Of a DNA stretch of 38,181 nt, positions 15,442 to 23,286 are shown in pieces. How positions within the stretch are numbered: the stretch's first letter is position 1; every line of letters begins with the position of its first letter. Under the pieces are notes generated by a model, which was not told the origin of the DNA, did not search any database, and saw only the letters and a program-made list of their open reading frames with translations. Source of the DNA: Kitasatospora sp. MBT63 (GTDB taxonomy: Bacteria > Actinomycetota > Actinomycetes > Streptomycetales > Streptomycetaceae); assembly GCF_000710465.2 (NCBI RefSeq), contig NZ_JAIZ01000806.1:149960-188140 (forward strand), given 5' to 3'. The translations under genes were made by a program, and so were the position numbers.

Positions 15442-16464
15442 TCAGTCGTCAAGCAGGACGACGTGCTTGCCCGGCACGGTGCCCGACTCGACGTCGGCTT
15501 GGGCATCGCGCACCTGCTCCAGCCCTCGGTAGGTCTTCGCGGCCGGGACCTTGAGCCGGCCCTTGCCGATGGCCTGGAGCTGCTGCTGGAACACCCGGGC
15601 GGGCAGGTCGGCGGCCTCGCCCGCGTAGCTGGTCAGCCGCACTCCGCTGGGGATCATGAACGGGGTGAAGTCGGGGACGGTCCAGCCGCCGGCGAGGGCG
15701 CCGGTGAAGCAGACGGTGCCGTGCACCCGCACGCACCCCAGCGTGTCCGGCAGGGCCGTGCAGCCCACCAGCTCCAGCGCCGCGTCCACGCCCTGCGGCG
15801 CGAGGTCGCCGACCTTCTCGGCGATCTTTCCGTCGTCCACCACCGGGTGGTCGACGCCCATCGCCCGCAGTTCGCCAGCCCGCTCGGCATGCCGTGTGGT
15901 GGAGATGACGGTGGCACCCAGGTCCTTGGCCATCGTCGCCGCACTCAGCCCGACCGTGGAGGTGCCGCCCCGGATCAGCAGCGTCTGTCCGGCCTTCAGA
16001 TCCAGGCCTCGGGTCAAGGATCCGTAGGCGGTCTGGAACATCTCCGGCAGCGCACCGACCACATCCCACGGCAGGGCGGTGTCGAACGCGATGACCTGTC
16101 CGGCGGGGACGGTCACGTACTGGGCGTAGGTCCCGTCGAAGGAGCGGCCCATGCCGCCCATCATGGTCGCGACCTGCTGCCCGGGCCGCAGCCCGGTGTC
16201 CTCGTCGGCCTCCTCGACCACGCCGACGCCCTCGATGCCGGGAACGCGCGGGTAGGTGACCTCCGCGTCCGACTCACCCTTGCGGGTGGAGACCTCGGAC
16301 TCGTTGACGCCGAACGCCTTCACCCTGATCCGCACCCAGCCGGGCTTGCAGGCCGGCACCGGCACGTCCTTGATCTCCAGTGCGTCGAGACCGCCGGGCC
16401 TGGTGACGACGACGGCCCGCATCGTCGCCAGTGCCCCGTCACCGGCTGCTGTCGGTTGGTTCAT
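15442..16464 (-). CDS. MDR-family zinc-free quinone oxidoreductase-like enzyme
   Basis: The protein has 340 aa; the ATG at 16464 has AAGGAG six bases upstream, although M15 would also fit the usual family start. Residues 15-130 are the GroES-like domain ('MRAVVVTRPGGLDALEIKDVP', 'RVPGIEGVGVVEEA'). The NADPH-binding Rossmann segment is at 160-185 ('LLIRGGTSTVGLSAATMAKDLG'). The GHE/Cys zinc ligands of alcohol dehydrogenases are absent, which places it with quinone oxidoreductases and related reductases. It lies 118 bp downstream of the esterase on the same strand, so an ester-cleaving then reducing pair is possible. The substrate is unknown. Confidence 0.9.
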   Translation of the reverse strand: MNQPTAAGDGALATMRAVVVTRPGGLDALEIKDVPVPACKPGWVRIRVKAFGVNESEVSTRKGESDAEVTYPRVPGIEGVGVVEEADEDTGLRPGQQVATMMGGMGRSFDGTYAQYVTVPAGQVIAFDTALPWDVVGALPEMFQTAYGSLTRGLDLKAGQTLLIRGGTSTVGLSAATMAKDLGATVISTTRHAERAGELRAMGVDHPVVDDGKIAEKVGDLAPQGVDAALELVGCTALPDTLGCVRVHGTVCFTGALAGGWTVPDFTPFMIPSGVRLTSYAGEAADLPARVFQQQLQAIGKGRLKVPAAKTYRGLEQVRDAQADVESGTVPGKHVVLLDD

Positions 16465-16582
16465 GCCGAACTCCTTGTCGTGTCCGCCCCCGGGGATGTG
16501 AAGGTCCACCCGGGGCCCGGCGCAGGTACCCGGGCGATCCGCCCGCGGTGGGCCCGGGCCCCGCGCCCGGCCCCCGTGGTTG

Positions 16583-18019
16583 TCAGGGGCGGTCGATGCC
16601 CTCCCACAGGTCGAGGACCTGCTGGTAGTGGGCACTGGCCTCGAAGGGAGGGTTGCCGACGCTGCCCGAGATCGGCCGGTCCGTGACTGCCGGCCACAGG
16701 CGGGACTGCTCGCCGGTGGCGAAGTCGAGCAGTATGTCGCGGATCCGCGTGTCACGCTCGGCCTGTTCCTGGCTGCGGCCCAGCTTCTCCTGGCCGACCA
16801 GGGCGTACATCTCGGTGCCGTGCACGGCGGGCGCACCCTCGGCGGGGCCGATCACCAGGAGATGGGCGTTGCCGCCCGCGGCTGCGTGGGCCAGGGCACC
16901 GCGGGCGGCGGGGATCGCGAAGAGGTAGTCCGCCATGACCGCAGCGCGAACCTCGGCTGGGGTACGGCCGCCCTGGTCGTAGGCAGCGACGATCTTCTTC
17001 GCGCGGGAGCGGGAAATCCGCCACCCCGCGACCTCGTCGACGACGCGGTCGCAGGTGCCCGGGTCGAACCGGTCGAGGTCGTTCGCCACCCACCAGCCCA
17101 TATCGTCACTGGCCATGCTCAGCAGCACATCGACATCGCGGTGCGCGCCCGAGGCAAGAACGTCCATCGGATGGGCGTGCACCACCGCGCCGGGCTGCCC
17201 GATGTCCAGGACGACGCCAGTGGCCTTGTTGTCCACCCCGCCGCGGACGCCGAGGTCCGTCGGAAGGACCTTGCGAAGGGCGTCCCGCAGGGAGAACGGG
17301 TCCAGGTCGAGCAGCTTCTCCGGGTTGTACGCGACGCCGAGCTCGGTGACGAACCGCTCCGCGAGCTCCTCGGCCCACCAGGCCGGGATGGAGCGGGCGG
17401 GCCCGCCGGAGAACCCTGCCAGGCGCCGGTACAGGCCGTCGGCGGAGGAGGCGCCGAGTAGCCCAAAGGTGGTGTAGGCGCCGCCGCTGTGACCATAGAC
17501 GGTCACATTGGCGGGGTCGCCGCCGAAGTGGGCGATGTTCCGCTGGATCCAGGTCAGCGCGGCGATGACGTCCTGGAGGAAGAGGTTGCTGGCCTCGGCG
17601 AGCTTCCCGCCGTACTGCGAGAGCGAGAGCGGGCCCAAGGCGCCGAGCCGGTAGTTGATGGACACGCCCACCACGCGCCCCGTCGCGACGAGGCCGGCTG
17701 CGTTCGAGGTGATCTGCGTGTTCGCGCCGTACTCGAATCCGCCGCCGTGGATGTACACCGTCACCGGCAGCGCCTTGCTGGCCGGCTGCTCGGGGGCCCA
17801 CACGTTCAGGTTCAGGCAGTCCTCGCCCATGCCGCTGTCCGCTTCCAGCCAGTCGCCGCTGTCGGGCTGGATCGAGACGACGCCCTTGCTGTCATAGGGC
17901 AGGTCCGGATCGAAGTCCGCGACCACGGGACGGCGGTACCGCTCGGCAGTGGCGTACGGGATTCCCCACCAGGACCGCACCCCAGGTGCGGTCGGGCCCT
18001 TGGGAGCGGAGGCGTTCAT
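16583..18019 (-). CDS. Type-B carboxylesterase
   Basis: The protein has 478 aa from ATG 18019, with GGAAGGA six bases upstream. It has 'EDCLNLNVW' (66-74), the oxyanion-hole 'HGGGF' (91-95) and the nucleophile elbow 'GHSGG' (S178), all standard for carboxylesterase type B/cholinesterase-like alpha/beta hydrolases. There is no signal peptide, so it is probably cytoplasmic. The acid and histidine of the triad fall in the region after residue 290 but are not pinned down. The N-terminus starts close to the 'GIPYA' motif, a little shorter than many relatives. It is led by the second copy of the 69-bp promoter element, suggesting control by the AraC-type regulator. Confidence 0.92.
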   Translation of the reverse strand: MNASAPKGPTAPGVRSWWGIPYATAERYRRPVVADFDPDLPYDSKGVVSIQPDSGDWLEADSGMGEDCLNLNVWAPEQPASKALPVTVYIHGGGFEYGANTQITSNAAGLVATGRVVGVSINYRLGALGPLSLSQYGGKLAEASNLFLQDVIAALTWIQRNIAHFGGDPANVTVYGHSGGAYTTFGLLGASSADGLYRRLAGFSGGPARSIPAWWAEELAERFVTELGVAYNPEKLLDLDPFSLRDALRKVLPTDLGVRGGVDNKATGVVLDIGQPGAVVHAHPMDVLASGAHRDVDVLLSMASDDMGWWVANDLDRFDPGTCDRVVDEVAGWRISRSRAKKIVAAYDQGGRTPAEVRAAVMADYLFAIPAARGALAHAAAGGNAHLLVIGPAEGAPAVHGTEMYALVGQEKLGRSQEQAERDTRIRDILLDFATGEQSRLWPAVTDRPISGSVGNPPFEASAHYQQVLDLWEGIDRP

Positions 18020-18089
18020 GATCTGTCCTTCCGGCGGAATTGGGGCGCTTCACGTCTGTCGGCGGCTGTTCGCTCCCGGTGACGCTCTC

Positions 18090-18158
18090 CTATCGTTCCC
18101 CCGGATCCGACAAATCGCCCTGCGGGCCGCGGTCACGTAATGGTCGCCAGGTGACACT
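18090..18158. repeat. 69-bp promoter element, copy B, with decayed regulator start
   Basis: This is the counterpart of 14377-14445. It lies upstream of the carboxylesterase, in the orientation that copy A has upstream of the yjbR pair. The position that is the araC start in copy A reads ATG GTC GCC AGG TGA here, so the open frame ends after four codons. On the minus strand TTGTCG and CGATAGGAG are candidate promoter elements for the esterase. Confidence 0.6.
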
Positions 18159-18435
18159 TATCGGCTCTGCTCATTGAGCGGATGGGAAATGTAATCGCTG
18201 GCGGAGTCGGCAACGGGTGTGTTGGCCGGGCCCTCCCCCGCGGAGGGCGGTCAGCTGGGATACTGCGGTCCGATCAGCAACTCCGGCGAGCCGCTGCAGT
18301 GGCGCCCGACATCGGTCACGTCTCGGCTGAACCCCGCCTCCAAGGGACCGAGCCGACCTGCCGTCAACCCGTTGACCGACCCGCCATTTCCCCCTGAATC
18401 CAAGCGATCATGGTGACAGTCATCACCGGTATGTG
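18159..18435. other. Non-coding gap with small hairpin
   Basis: No credible gene was found here. A 7-bp GC hairpin (18230-18236 with 18242-18248, loop CCCGC) is the only clear structure. Short open frames have no ribosome site and no protein-like composition. Together with copy B of the repeat it may be what remains of a deleted regulator gene. Confidence 0.5.
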
Positions 18436-18669
18436 TCATCTATCGGCGGTAGTCGCAGGCGAAGCAGCGTGCAGGCCGCCCTCGGCGTCGATCACCCACG
18501 ACCAGCCGTGCTCGTAGAGGAAGGCGCTGATGGCGTTGGGGTTGCCCTCGCCGAGCGGCCAGGTTCGGTGCGGGATGGCGTCGCCGGGCCGAGGACCGCG
18601 GACAGCGGGGGCGGAGATCACGACGGACAGAGGGGGCCTCCTTCGGGCAGGCGCTGCGGGGTCGTCCAT
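18436..18669 (-). CDS. Small unknown protein
   Basis: The protein has 77 aa from ATG 18669. The second half ('NPNAISAFLYEHGWSWVIDAEGGLHAA') has the look of a folded small domain, unlike the Arg/Pro-rich shadow frames around it. The first half is proline-rich. No clear ribosome site precedes the ATG. It lies downstream of the terminator that closes the long minus-strand operon, so it probably has its own promoter. The family is unknown. Confidence 0.45.
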   Translation of the reverse strand: MDDPAAPARRRPPLSVVISAPAVRGPRPGDAIPHRTWPLGEGNPNAISAFLYEHGWSWVIDAEGGLHAASPATTADR

Positions 18670-18710
18670 GTTGACTTGGACTGCCCCGATTTGCGTAGTC
18701 CGTTCGAGGG

Positions 18711-18729
18711 TTCGTCTGCCGCAGGCGAA
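18711..18729. promoter_or_regulatory. Near-perfect palindrome upstream of small gene
   Basis: TTCGTCTG-CCG-CAGGCGAA has arms that match at 7 of 8 positions. It lies about 40 bases upstream of the small minus-strand gene and next to the terminator; it could be an operator or a second weak hairpin. Confidence 0.3.
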
Positions 18730-18731
18730 CA

Positions 18732-18768
18732 CGCCTGCGCCCGGACCGAGTTGGTCCGGGCACAGGCG
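18732..18768. terminator. Strong hairpin closing the 19-kb minus-strand operon
   Basis: Sixteen positions on each side, 18732-18747 with 18753-18768, pair with a single mismatch (18738/18762) around a 5-base loop GAGTT. It lies 150 bp past the stop of the VWA gene and is the first strong terminator downstream of the whole series. Confidence 0.8.
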
Positions 18769-18916
18769 CGTTGTGTCGGCGGGGGTGGCGCGGCGGAGGG
18801 TCGCCGGCCTGGTTGGGGAAGGGGACTGCGGGGTGGTCGGCCCCGGTCCGGATCGGGAGGCCGGCGAACCTGGCGGCGAGGTCTGCCGCACCAAGCCCAA
18901 CGCCTCCGTCGGCGTC

Positions 18917-20719
18917 TCAGCGTGTTTTGCGGATGGCGTCGGTGGCGGCCTGGGCGATGGCGGCAGGGGCACTGGAGGGCCGGGGCAGGTGGAGCAGCGT
19001 GGTCCCTGGTAGGTGCAGGGACTCTTTGGTGAGGGTGAGTTGGAGTACGGCGCAGCCGGCCTTGGTGAGGCGGTTGATGCGGGTGACCGCGTTGGCGGTT
19101 TCGTCGCCGAAGTAGCGGGCATCGGTGACGATCACGAGGAGGCGGCCGGTGCCGGGGCTGCTGAGGTCGAGGCCGTGGTCGAGTGCATCGATGGCGTCGG
19201 CGAGGTTGTGCCTGCCACCGCTGGCGTTGAACGTCGTCACGCGCTCCGGCGCCCGGTGGGTGGGCCGGGTCAGCGCGGTCAGATGCGCGTCGTAGGCGAT
19301 GGTGGCGGTGCGGGAGTCGGGGCCGGTCATGGCCGCTGCGCGGGCCACGATCCAGGCAGCGGATGCGACGGGCCCGCAGGCGGCCGACATGGAGCCGGAG
19401 ACGTCCACGGCGATCCCCGCCCGCAGCGGCGGGGTGGGTGAGTTGCGGCGGCGGGTGGCGGTGAACGGCTCTGCGGTGGGCACCGACCCGCTCGCGCGCT
19501 GGGCGTCACGGGCGAGAGCCGCGCGCATGTTGAGGCGGCCGGGCGGGGTGGGGCTGGTGGTCCGCTCCTCGGTCCGTTCCCGATAGGCCGCTGCTCGAAG
19601 CGCGCGACTCAGGCGCGCGGCGGCACTCTGCTCGGCGGCGGTGGGCCTGCGGGTGCCGGTGACCGGGTTGCTGGAGGGCATCGGTGTGCCGTCGGGGCTG
19701 ACGGTGGCGCTGCGCGAGTTGAAGACCGACTTGGCGGTGGCGGCGGCCTTGCGCCGCTGGTCCGCCTGCTGGGCGCGGCCCTGGGCCTGGGCCTTGGACC
19801 GCGCGGCAACGGCGCTGTCTGCGGCAGTCCGTGCCGCGAGGTCGGCGGCGTCGTTGGCGGCCATGTTGTCCATGACGACCACCACGGCGCCGGACAGCAG
19901 ATCGGTGAGGTCCTCCGGCGCGGCGGGCAGGGCGGGGGCAGCGGTGTCCAGGGCGTCGCACCAGTCCTGGGCGTGCGCGAGCATGGTGGTGGCGTCGTGG
20001 TCGGCGCACCGGTGGGCCGCGGTCCAGATGCCGGTGAGAGTGGCCAGCAGGTCGGCGCCCAGCACCTGTTCGCACAGATCGGCGACGGCTTTGGTCTCGC
20101 CGCCGTCCAGGATACCGGCGTCACGGCGGCCGAGGATCAGGGCCGCCACGCCGGCGGCCTGCTCGATTCCCTGGAAGGCGGGTTTGGCGATGTCGGGCAT
20201 GACCAGGGTCCGGGCACTGGTGCGCAGGTACGTGCGGTCCATCGGCCGCCTGGTCAGGTGAGCGCCTTCGACACGGCTCTCCTCCAGTAGGAGCGCCGCC
20301 TCGACGACGCGGGGGTCCGCGCCGGTCGGCTCCACCCATACGGAGTGGGCCGCATGGGCCGCCTCGTGGACGAAAACTCCCCAGGCAGCGGGATAGCGCT
20401 CCTCGTCGCCTACGATCCGCGGATGGACCTCGTGGGGCTGGAGAGGCTCGAACAGCGTGGCGTCGAACTCGACCTCCGCCAGGCCGGGGAAATAGGCGGC
20501 CGGTGCGCCGCTGCGGGTGCCGGGGCGGCAGGTGACGAGCAGGTCCTGGCGGCCGGACAGCGCGACCAGCCGATCACCCAGCTCGGCTCCCACGCGCAGC
20601 CACGCGGCCGGGGAGGACCGGGGCTGTGCGGGCGGGGCGCCGTCGTCGTCCCAGCGCGCGAGATCGGCGGCGTCGTCGGGTGCGGTGGCCGGGGACTGGA
20701 CGTGGTGATGGGCGCTCAT
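18917..20719 (-). CDS. VWA-domain protein with N-terminal metallopeptidase-like motif
   Basis: The protein has 600 aa; ATG 20719 overlaps the stop of the MoxR gene (ATGA). The N-terminal part has an 'FVHEAAHAAH' zinc-peptidase helix (H118, E119, H122) and a downstream 'LLLEESRVEG' (E146/E147) that could supply the third ligand. A helical, Ala-rich middle follows (about 270-420). The C-terminal VWA domain has the MIDAS set D439-x-S441-x-S443 ('DVSGSMS') and 'VIVTDARY' (D533). This metallopeptidase-like plus VWA architecture, next to a MoxR ATPase, recalls DUF2201-type proteins. The pair probably remodels or activates a client complex. The client is not known. Confidence 0.85.
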   Translation of the reverse strand: MSAHHHVQSPATAPDDAADLARWDDDGAPPAQPRSSPAAWLRVGAELGDRLVALSGRQDLLVTCRPGTRSGAPAAYFPGLAEVEFDATLFEPLQPHEVHPRIVGDEERYPAAWGVFVHEAAHAAHSVWVEPTGADPRVVEAALLLEESRVEGAHLTRRPMDRTYLRTSARTLVMPDIAKPAFQGIEQAAGVAALILGRRDAGILDGGETKAVADLCEQVLGADLLATLTGIWTAAHRCADHDATTMLAHAQDWCDALDTAAPALPAAPEDLTDLLSGAVVVVMDNMAANDAADLAARTAADSAVAARSKAQAQGRAQQADQRRKAAATAKSVFNSRSATVSPDGTPMPSSNPVTGTRRPTAAEQSAAARLSRALRAAAYRERTEERTTSPTPPGRLNMRAALARDAQRASGSVPTAEPFTATRRRNSPTPPLRAGIAVDVSGSMSAACGPVASAAWIVARAAAMTGPDSRTATIAYDAHLTALTRPTHRAPERVTTFNASGGRHNLADAIDALDHGLDLSSPGTGRLLVIVTDARYFGDETANAVTRINRLTKAGCAVLQLTLTKESLHLPGTTLLHLPRPSSAPAAIAQAATDAIRKTR

Positions 20720-21918
20720 CGCTGGCGGCCCCGGTTCGCGGGTCCGGCGGGCTGCTGAGCAGCCGGGGCGGTGGTGGCGGGGAGCTGTCGGCCGAGGGTG
20801 AGCGGCTTGACGTTCTTGACGCCGGCGATCTTGCTGACGGCGGCGGCGACGACGTCGCGGTCCTCCAGAGGAGCGATCCCGATCAAGTTCGCCCACGCGG
20901 CCTCGCGGCCGAGGACGGCCTCGGTCTTCTGGTAGCTGAGCAGCTCCCGCAGCTGGGGGGCCCAGCCCAGCTCGCCGAGCTCGACCTGGCCGGCGAGGTG
21001 CCGGGCGACCCGGACCACCCGGGCATCGACCCGCAGCGCCTGGGCGAGGTCATAATCGGTCCCGACCTGGATCTGCACGCTGAACCGGGACGCCAGCGCC
21101 TCCGTCAGGATCGCCCCGTGTACGCCCGGATTGTGGCCCGCGACCACGAAGAAGCCGGGCTCGGCCGTGACGGTCTCGCCCTTGTGCGCCTTGACCTGGA
21201 TCTGGCGGCGCCCGTCCATCGCCGGATACATCGCCGACAGAACCTTGGGCGAGATCAGGGTGGCGTCGTCGATCAGCAGGGCGCGGCCCTCGGTCATCGC
21301 GGTGACCAGCGGACCGTACTGCCAGACGTAGCCCCCGCTGTCGTCCAGCGTGTAATCGCCAATCAGGTCGCCGACCGTGGTGTCGCCATCGCCCGCGACG
21401 GTGAGCAGATCGGGGAACGCGGCCTCCACCAGGGACGTCTTGCCGGTGCCGGGGGGACCGTAGAGCAGCACCGGCACGTCGGCGGCACGCAGCCGCGCCA
21501 GCGCCTCGACGTCGGGCAGGGAGGCCAGCTCCCGGGGGTGGTAGAGCTGGCCGCCCGCGCGGCGGATCGGACCGACCTGCCTGGGCGTCTTCGGTGCGGG
21601 CGGGGCCGTGCGGGCCGTGGCCGCCTGGGCCCGGGGAGAGTGCGTGCCCGGTGGACTGATCACCACGACCGCCGCGGCGGAGACGGTCTTCCCGTTCGCG
21701 CGGAACTGCCTTCCGGTGCCGAGCTGGTCGGCCTCTCCGCGCTGAACCAGCGTGTTGACCGCTTGCTGGACAGCACCGTGGGAGTGCCCCAATGCCTTGG
21801 AGATCTCCCCGATGGTGAGCGGGTCCGCCGGCCGGTCGGCCAGCAACTTGGCGACCTTGGCCCGCAGTTCGCCGGGCCTGGCGTGTGCTGGTTTGACGGG
21901 CGGTGCGGGTGTGGTCAA
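20716..21918 (-). CDS. MoxR-type AAA+ ATPase with N-terminal wHTH
   Basis: The protein has 400 aa from TTG 21918, with GGAGG nine bases upstream. Residues 15-70 form a winged helix ('LTIGEISKALGHSHGAVQQAVNTLVQRGEADQL'). The AAA+ core has Walker A 'GPPGTGKT' (154-161), 'GDLIGDYTLDDSGGYVWQYGPL' (the MoxR pore/insert region), Walker B 'RALLIDDATLIS' (D217/D218) and 'VVAGHNPGVHGAILTEALASRF'. MoxR ATPases act as chaperones with VWA partners, and the next gene encodes one in 4-base overlap. The fused wHTH suggests DNA contact or autoregulation. It ends in an Ala/Pro/Arg tail (QQPAGPANRGRQR) like other proteins of the operon. Confidence 0.9.
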   Translation of the reverse strand: MTTPAPPVKPAHARPGELRAKVAKLLADRPADPLTIGEISKALGHSHGAVQQAVNTLVQRGEADQLGTGRQFRANGKTVSAAAVVVISPPGTHSPRAQAATARTAPPAPKTPRQVGPIRRAGGQLYHPRELASLPDVEALARLRAADVPVLLYGPPGTGKTSLVEAAFPDLLTVAGDGDTTVGDLIGDYTLDDSGGYVWQYGPLVTAMTEGRALLIDDATLISPKVLSAMYPAMDGRRQIQVKAHKGETVTAEPGFFVVAGHNPGVHGAILTEALASRFSVQIQVGTDYDLAQALRVDARVVRVARHLAGQVELGELGWAPQLRELLSYQKTEAVLGREAAWANLIGIAPLEDRDVVAAAVSKIAGVKNVKPLTLGRQLPATTAPAAQQPAGPANRGRQR

Positions 21919-22043
21919 AGCGAGGAACCTCCAACGGGTTCGCGGGCGGGCGGGGTTGGCAACGTGCTGGGATGGCGGGGCCGCTCTCGGAGCGGATCAA
22001 GGGCGGGACGTTCACCGAGACCGTGGGGGCGAGGCCGGCCCGC

Positions 22044-22322
22044 TCACGGGGTGGAGGTCGACGGGCAGCTCGCTGGCTGCCGAGCAGGCCCGTGCGTCCG
22101 GTCCGCGCTGGGTTCCGTCGCTGGGCAGCAGCAGCCAGGAGCCTCCTCGAAGCCGGCCCCGATTAGGATCCGCAGCGCGGCGGCGTTGTAGCCGGTGGTG
22201 GTGATCTCGCCGGTGGCGGTGCGCCGGATCGGCATGAACTGCTGGGCGGTGCGCACTGCGGGCGCCCCCGCCTCGTGGACGGGCGAGGGCCCCTGGGCGG
22301 AGTCGAGAGGATGCGAGGTCAG
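22044..22322 (-). CDS. Small unknown protein, start uncertain (possibly CTG)
   Basis: The reading frame gives up to 92 aa. The stretch 'MPIRRTATGEITTTGYNAAALRILIGAGFEEAPG' is protein-like and probably folds as strand-helix. The best ribosome site, GGAG, lies five bases before CTG 22322; the first standard start codons in frame are GTG 22256 and ATG 22235, neither with a good site. The C-terminus is Cys/Pro/Ser-rich ('CCCPATEPSADR'). It lies between the 286-aa unknown gene and the MoxR gene on the same strand. I do not know the family. Confidence 0.5.
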   Translation of the reverse strand: MTSHPLDSAQGPSPVHEAGAPAVRTAQQFMPIRRTATGEITTTGYNAAALRILIGAGFEEAPGCCCPATEPSADRTHGPARQPASCPSTSTP

Positions 22323-22404
22323 GACTTCTCCGTGGTGTTCGGTTCGGGGTTTGGAGGGTTCGGGCGGCCGGTTCCAGCCGTGTTCCGGGGGCGGGACTCG
22401 ACGG

Positions 22405-23265
22405 TCAGCGGGCGCGGCGCTGCTGCGGCAGCGTCCGCGGTGCAGCCGAGGCCGGCTGCGGGGCTGCCTCTGGGCGCCTGGCCGTGGTGCGCGTACGAGC
22501 CGCCTCCGCGCGGCGGCTCTCCGCCGGAGTGGTGAACAACTCGTCGCTCGCGTAGCGGAACGCGCCGGCGGCGTCCTCCAGCAGCTCGGCCTGGATCCGC
22601 TGGGGCGCCCGGGCGGCATCGGCCAGGATCTCGGGGATGCGTGCGTCCAGCAGGCCGGCCTCGCGGGGCAGCCCGTACGCGGAGGCGACGGCATGGCGGG
22701 CGGTCGCCTCGATCGTGGCGGACCACGCCGTCGGCAGGTTCGGGCCCTCGGGCACGATGCCGCAGACCGTCGGTCCCAGGTTGGCAAGGGCCCGCGGCAG
22801 GGTGGCCTCGTCGTCGATGGCGGCCATGAGGGCCACCTCAAGGGCCGTGTACGACGCGGCCCCCAAGCGGGAGAAGAGGTGTCCGTTGTGCAGCCAGGCG
22901 ACTGCCTGCTGCTTCGGGCCGGGGGTGGGGGCGGGCAACTCCGGTAGCTCGATCACCATTTCGCCGGGGCCGGCGGTCGTGGCGAGGGCCCGCCAGAAGC
23001 GGGCCAGCTGCGCGGTGCCCTTGAGAGTGTCGGCGTTGGCCAAGGCGGTCAGCACGGCGGGGTCGAGCGGGTTCTGCGGACGCGGGTACACCTGTTGGGC
23101 GAGGCGGAAGCTGGCGTCGGCGAGGGCCAAGCAGCCCCTGGACGGCTCCAGCGTCCGGCTCGCGGCGACCAGCAGGTCGGCGACCGGGGCGCTGCCCAGG
23201 CCCTCGTAGGCGGCGTTCAGCAGGCGGCGGCTGTCCAGGAGTGCGGGTTGCGGGGAGTCGGTCAT
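22405..23265 (-). CDS. Unknown helical protein with basic Ala/Pro tail
   Basis: The protein has 286 aa from ATG 23265, preceded by GAGA. The body is almost entirely helical, with regularly spaced Ala/Leu ('ALADASFRLAQQVY', 'SRLGAASYTALEVALMAAI', 'EAGLLDARIPEILADAARAP'). No catalytic motif is evident. The last 40 residues are a basic Ala/Pro tail ('SRRAEAARTRTTARR' to 'LPQQRRAR'), one of the tails shared across the operon. It lies 21 bases downstream of a DUF317 gene. Function is unknown. Confidence 0.75.
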   Translation of the reverse strand: MTDSPQPALLDSRRLLNAAYEGLGSAPVADLLVAASRTLEPSRGCLALADASFRLAQQVYPRPQNPLDPAVLTALANADTLKGTAQLARFWRALATTAGPGEMVIELPELPAPTPGPKQQAVAWLHNGHLFSRLGAASYTALEVALMAAIDDEATLPRALANLGPTVCGIVPEGPNLPTAWSATIEATARHAVASAYGLPREAGLLDARIPEILADAARAPQRIQAELLEDAAGAFRYASDELFTTPAESRRAEAARTRTTARRPEAAPQPASAAPRTLPQQRRAR

Positions 23266-23286
23266 GGTCGTCTCTACGTGGTGAGT

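Noticed and set aside
18230..18248. Seven-bp GC hairpin as a transcription terminator
   Set aside because: No gene ends close to it on either strand, so no terminator role is claimed.
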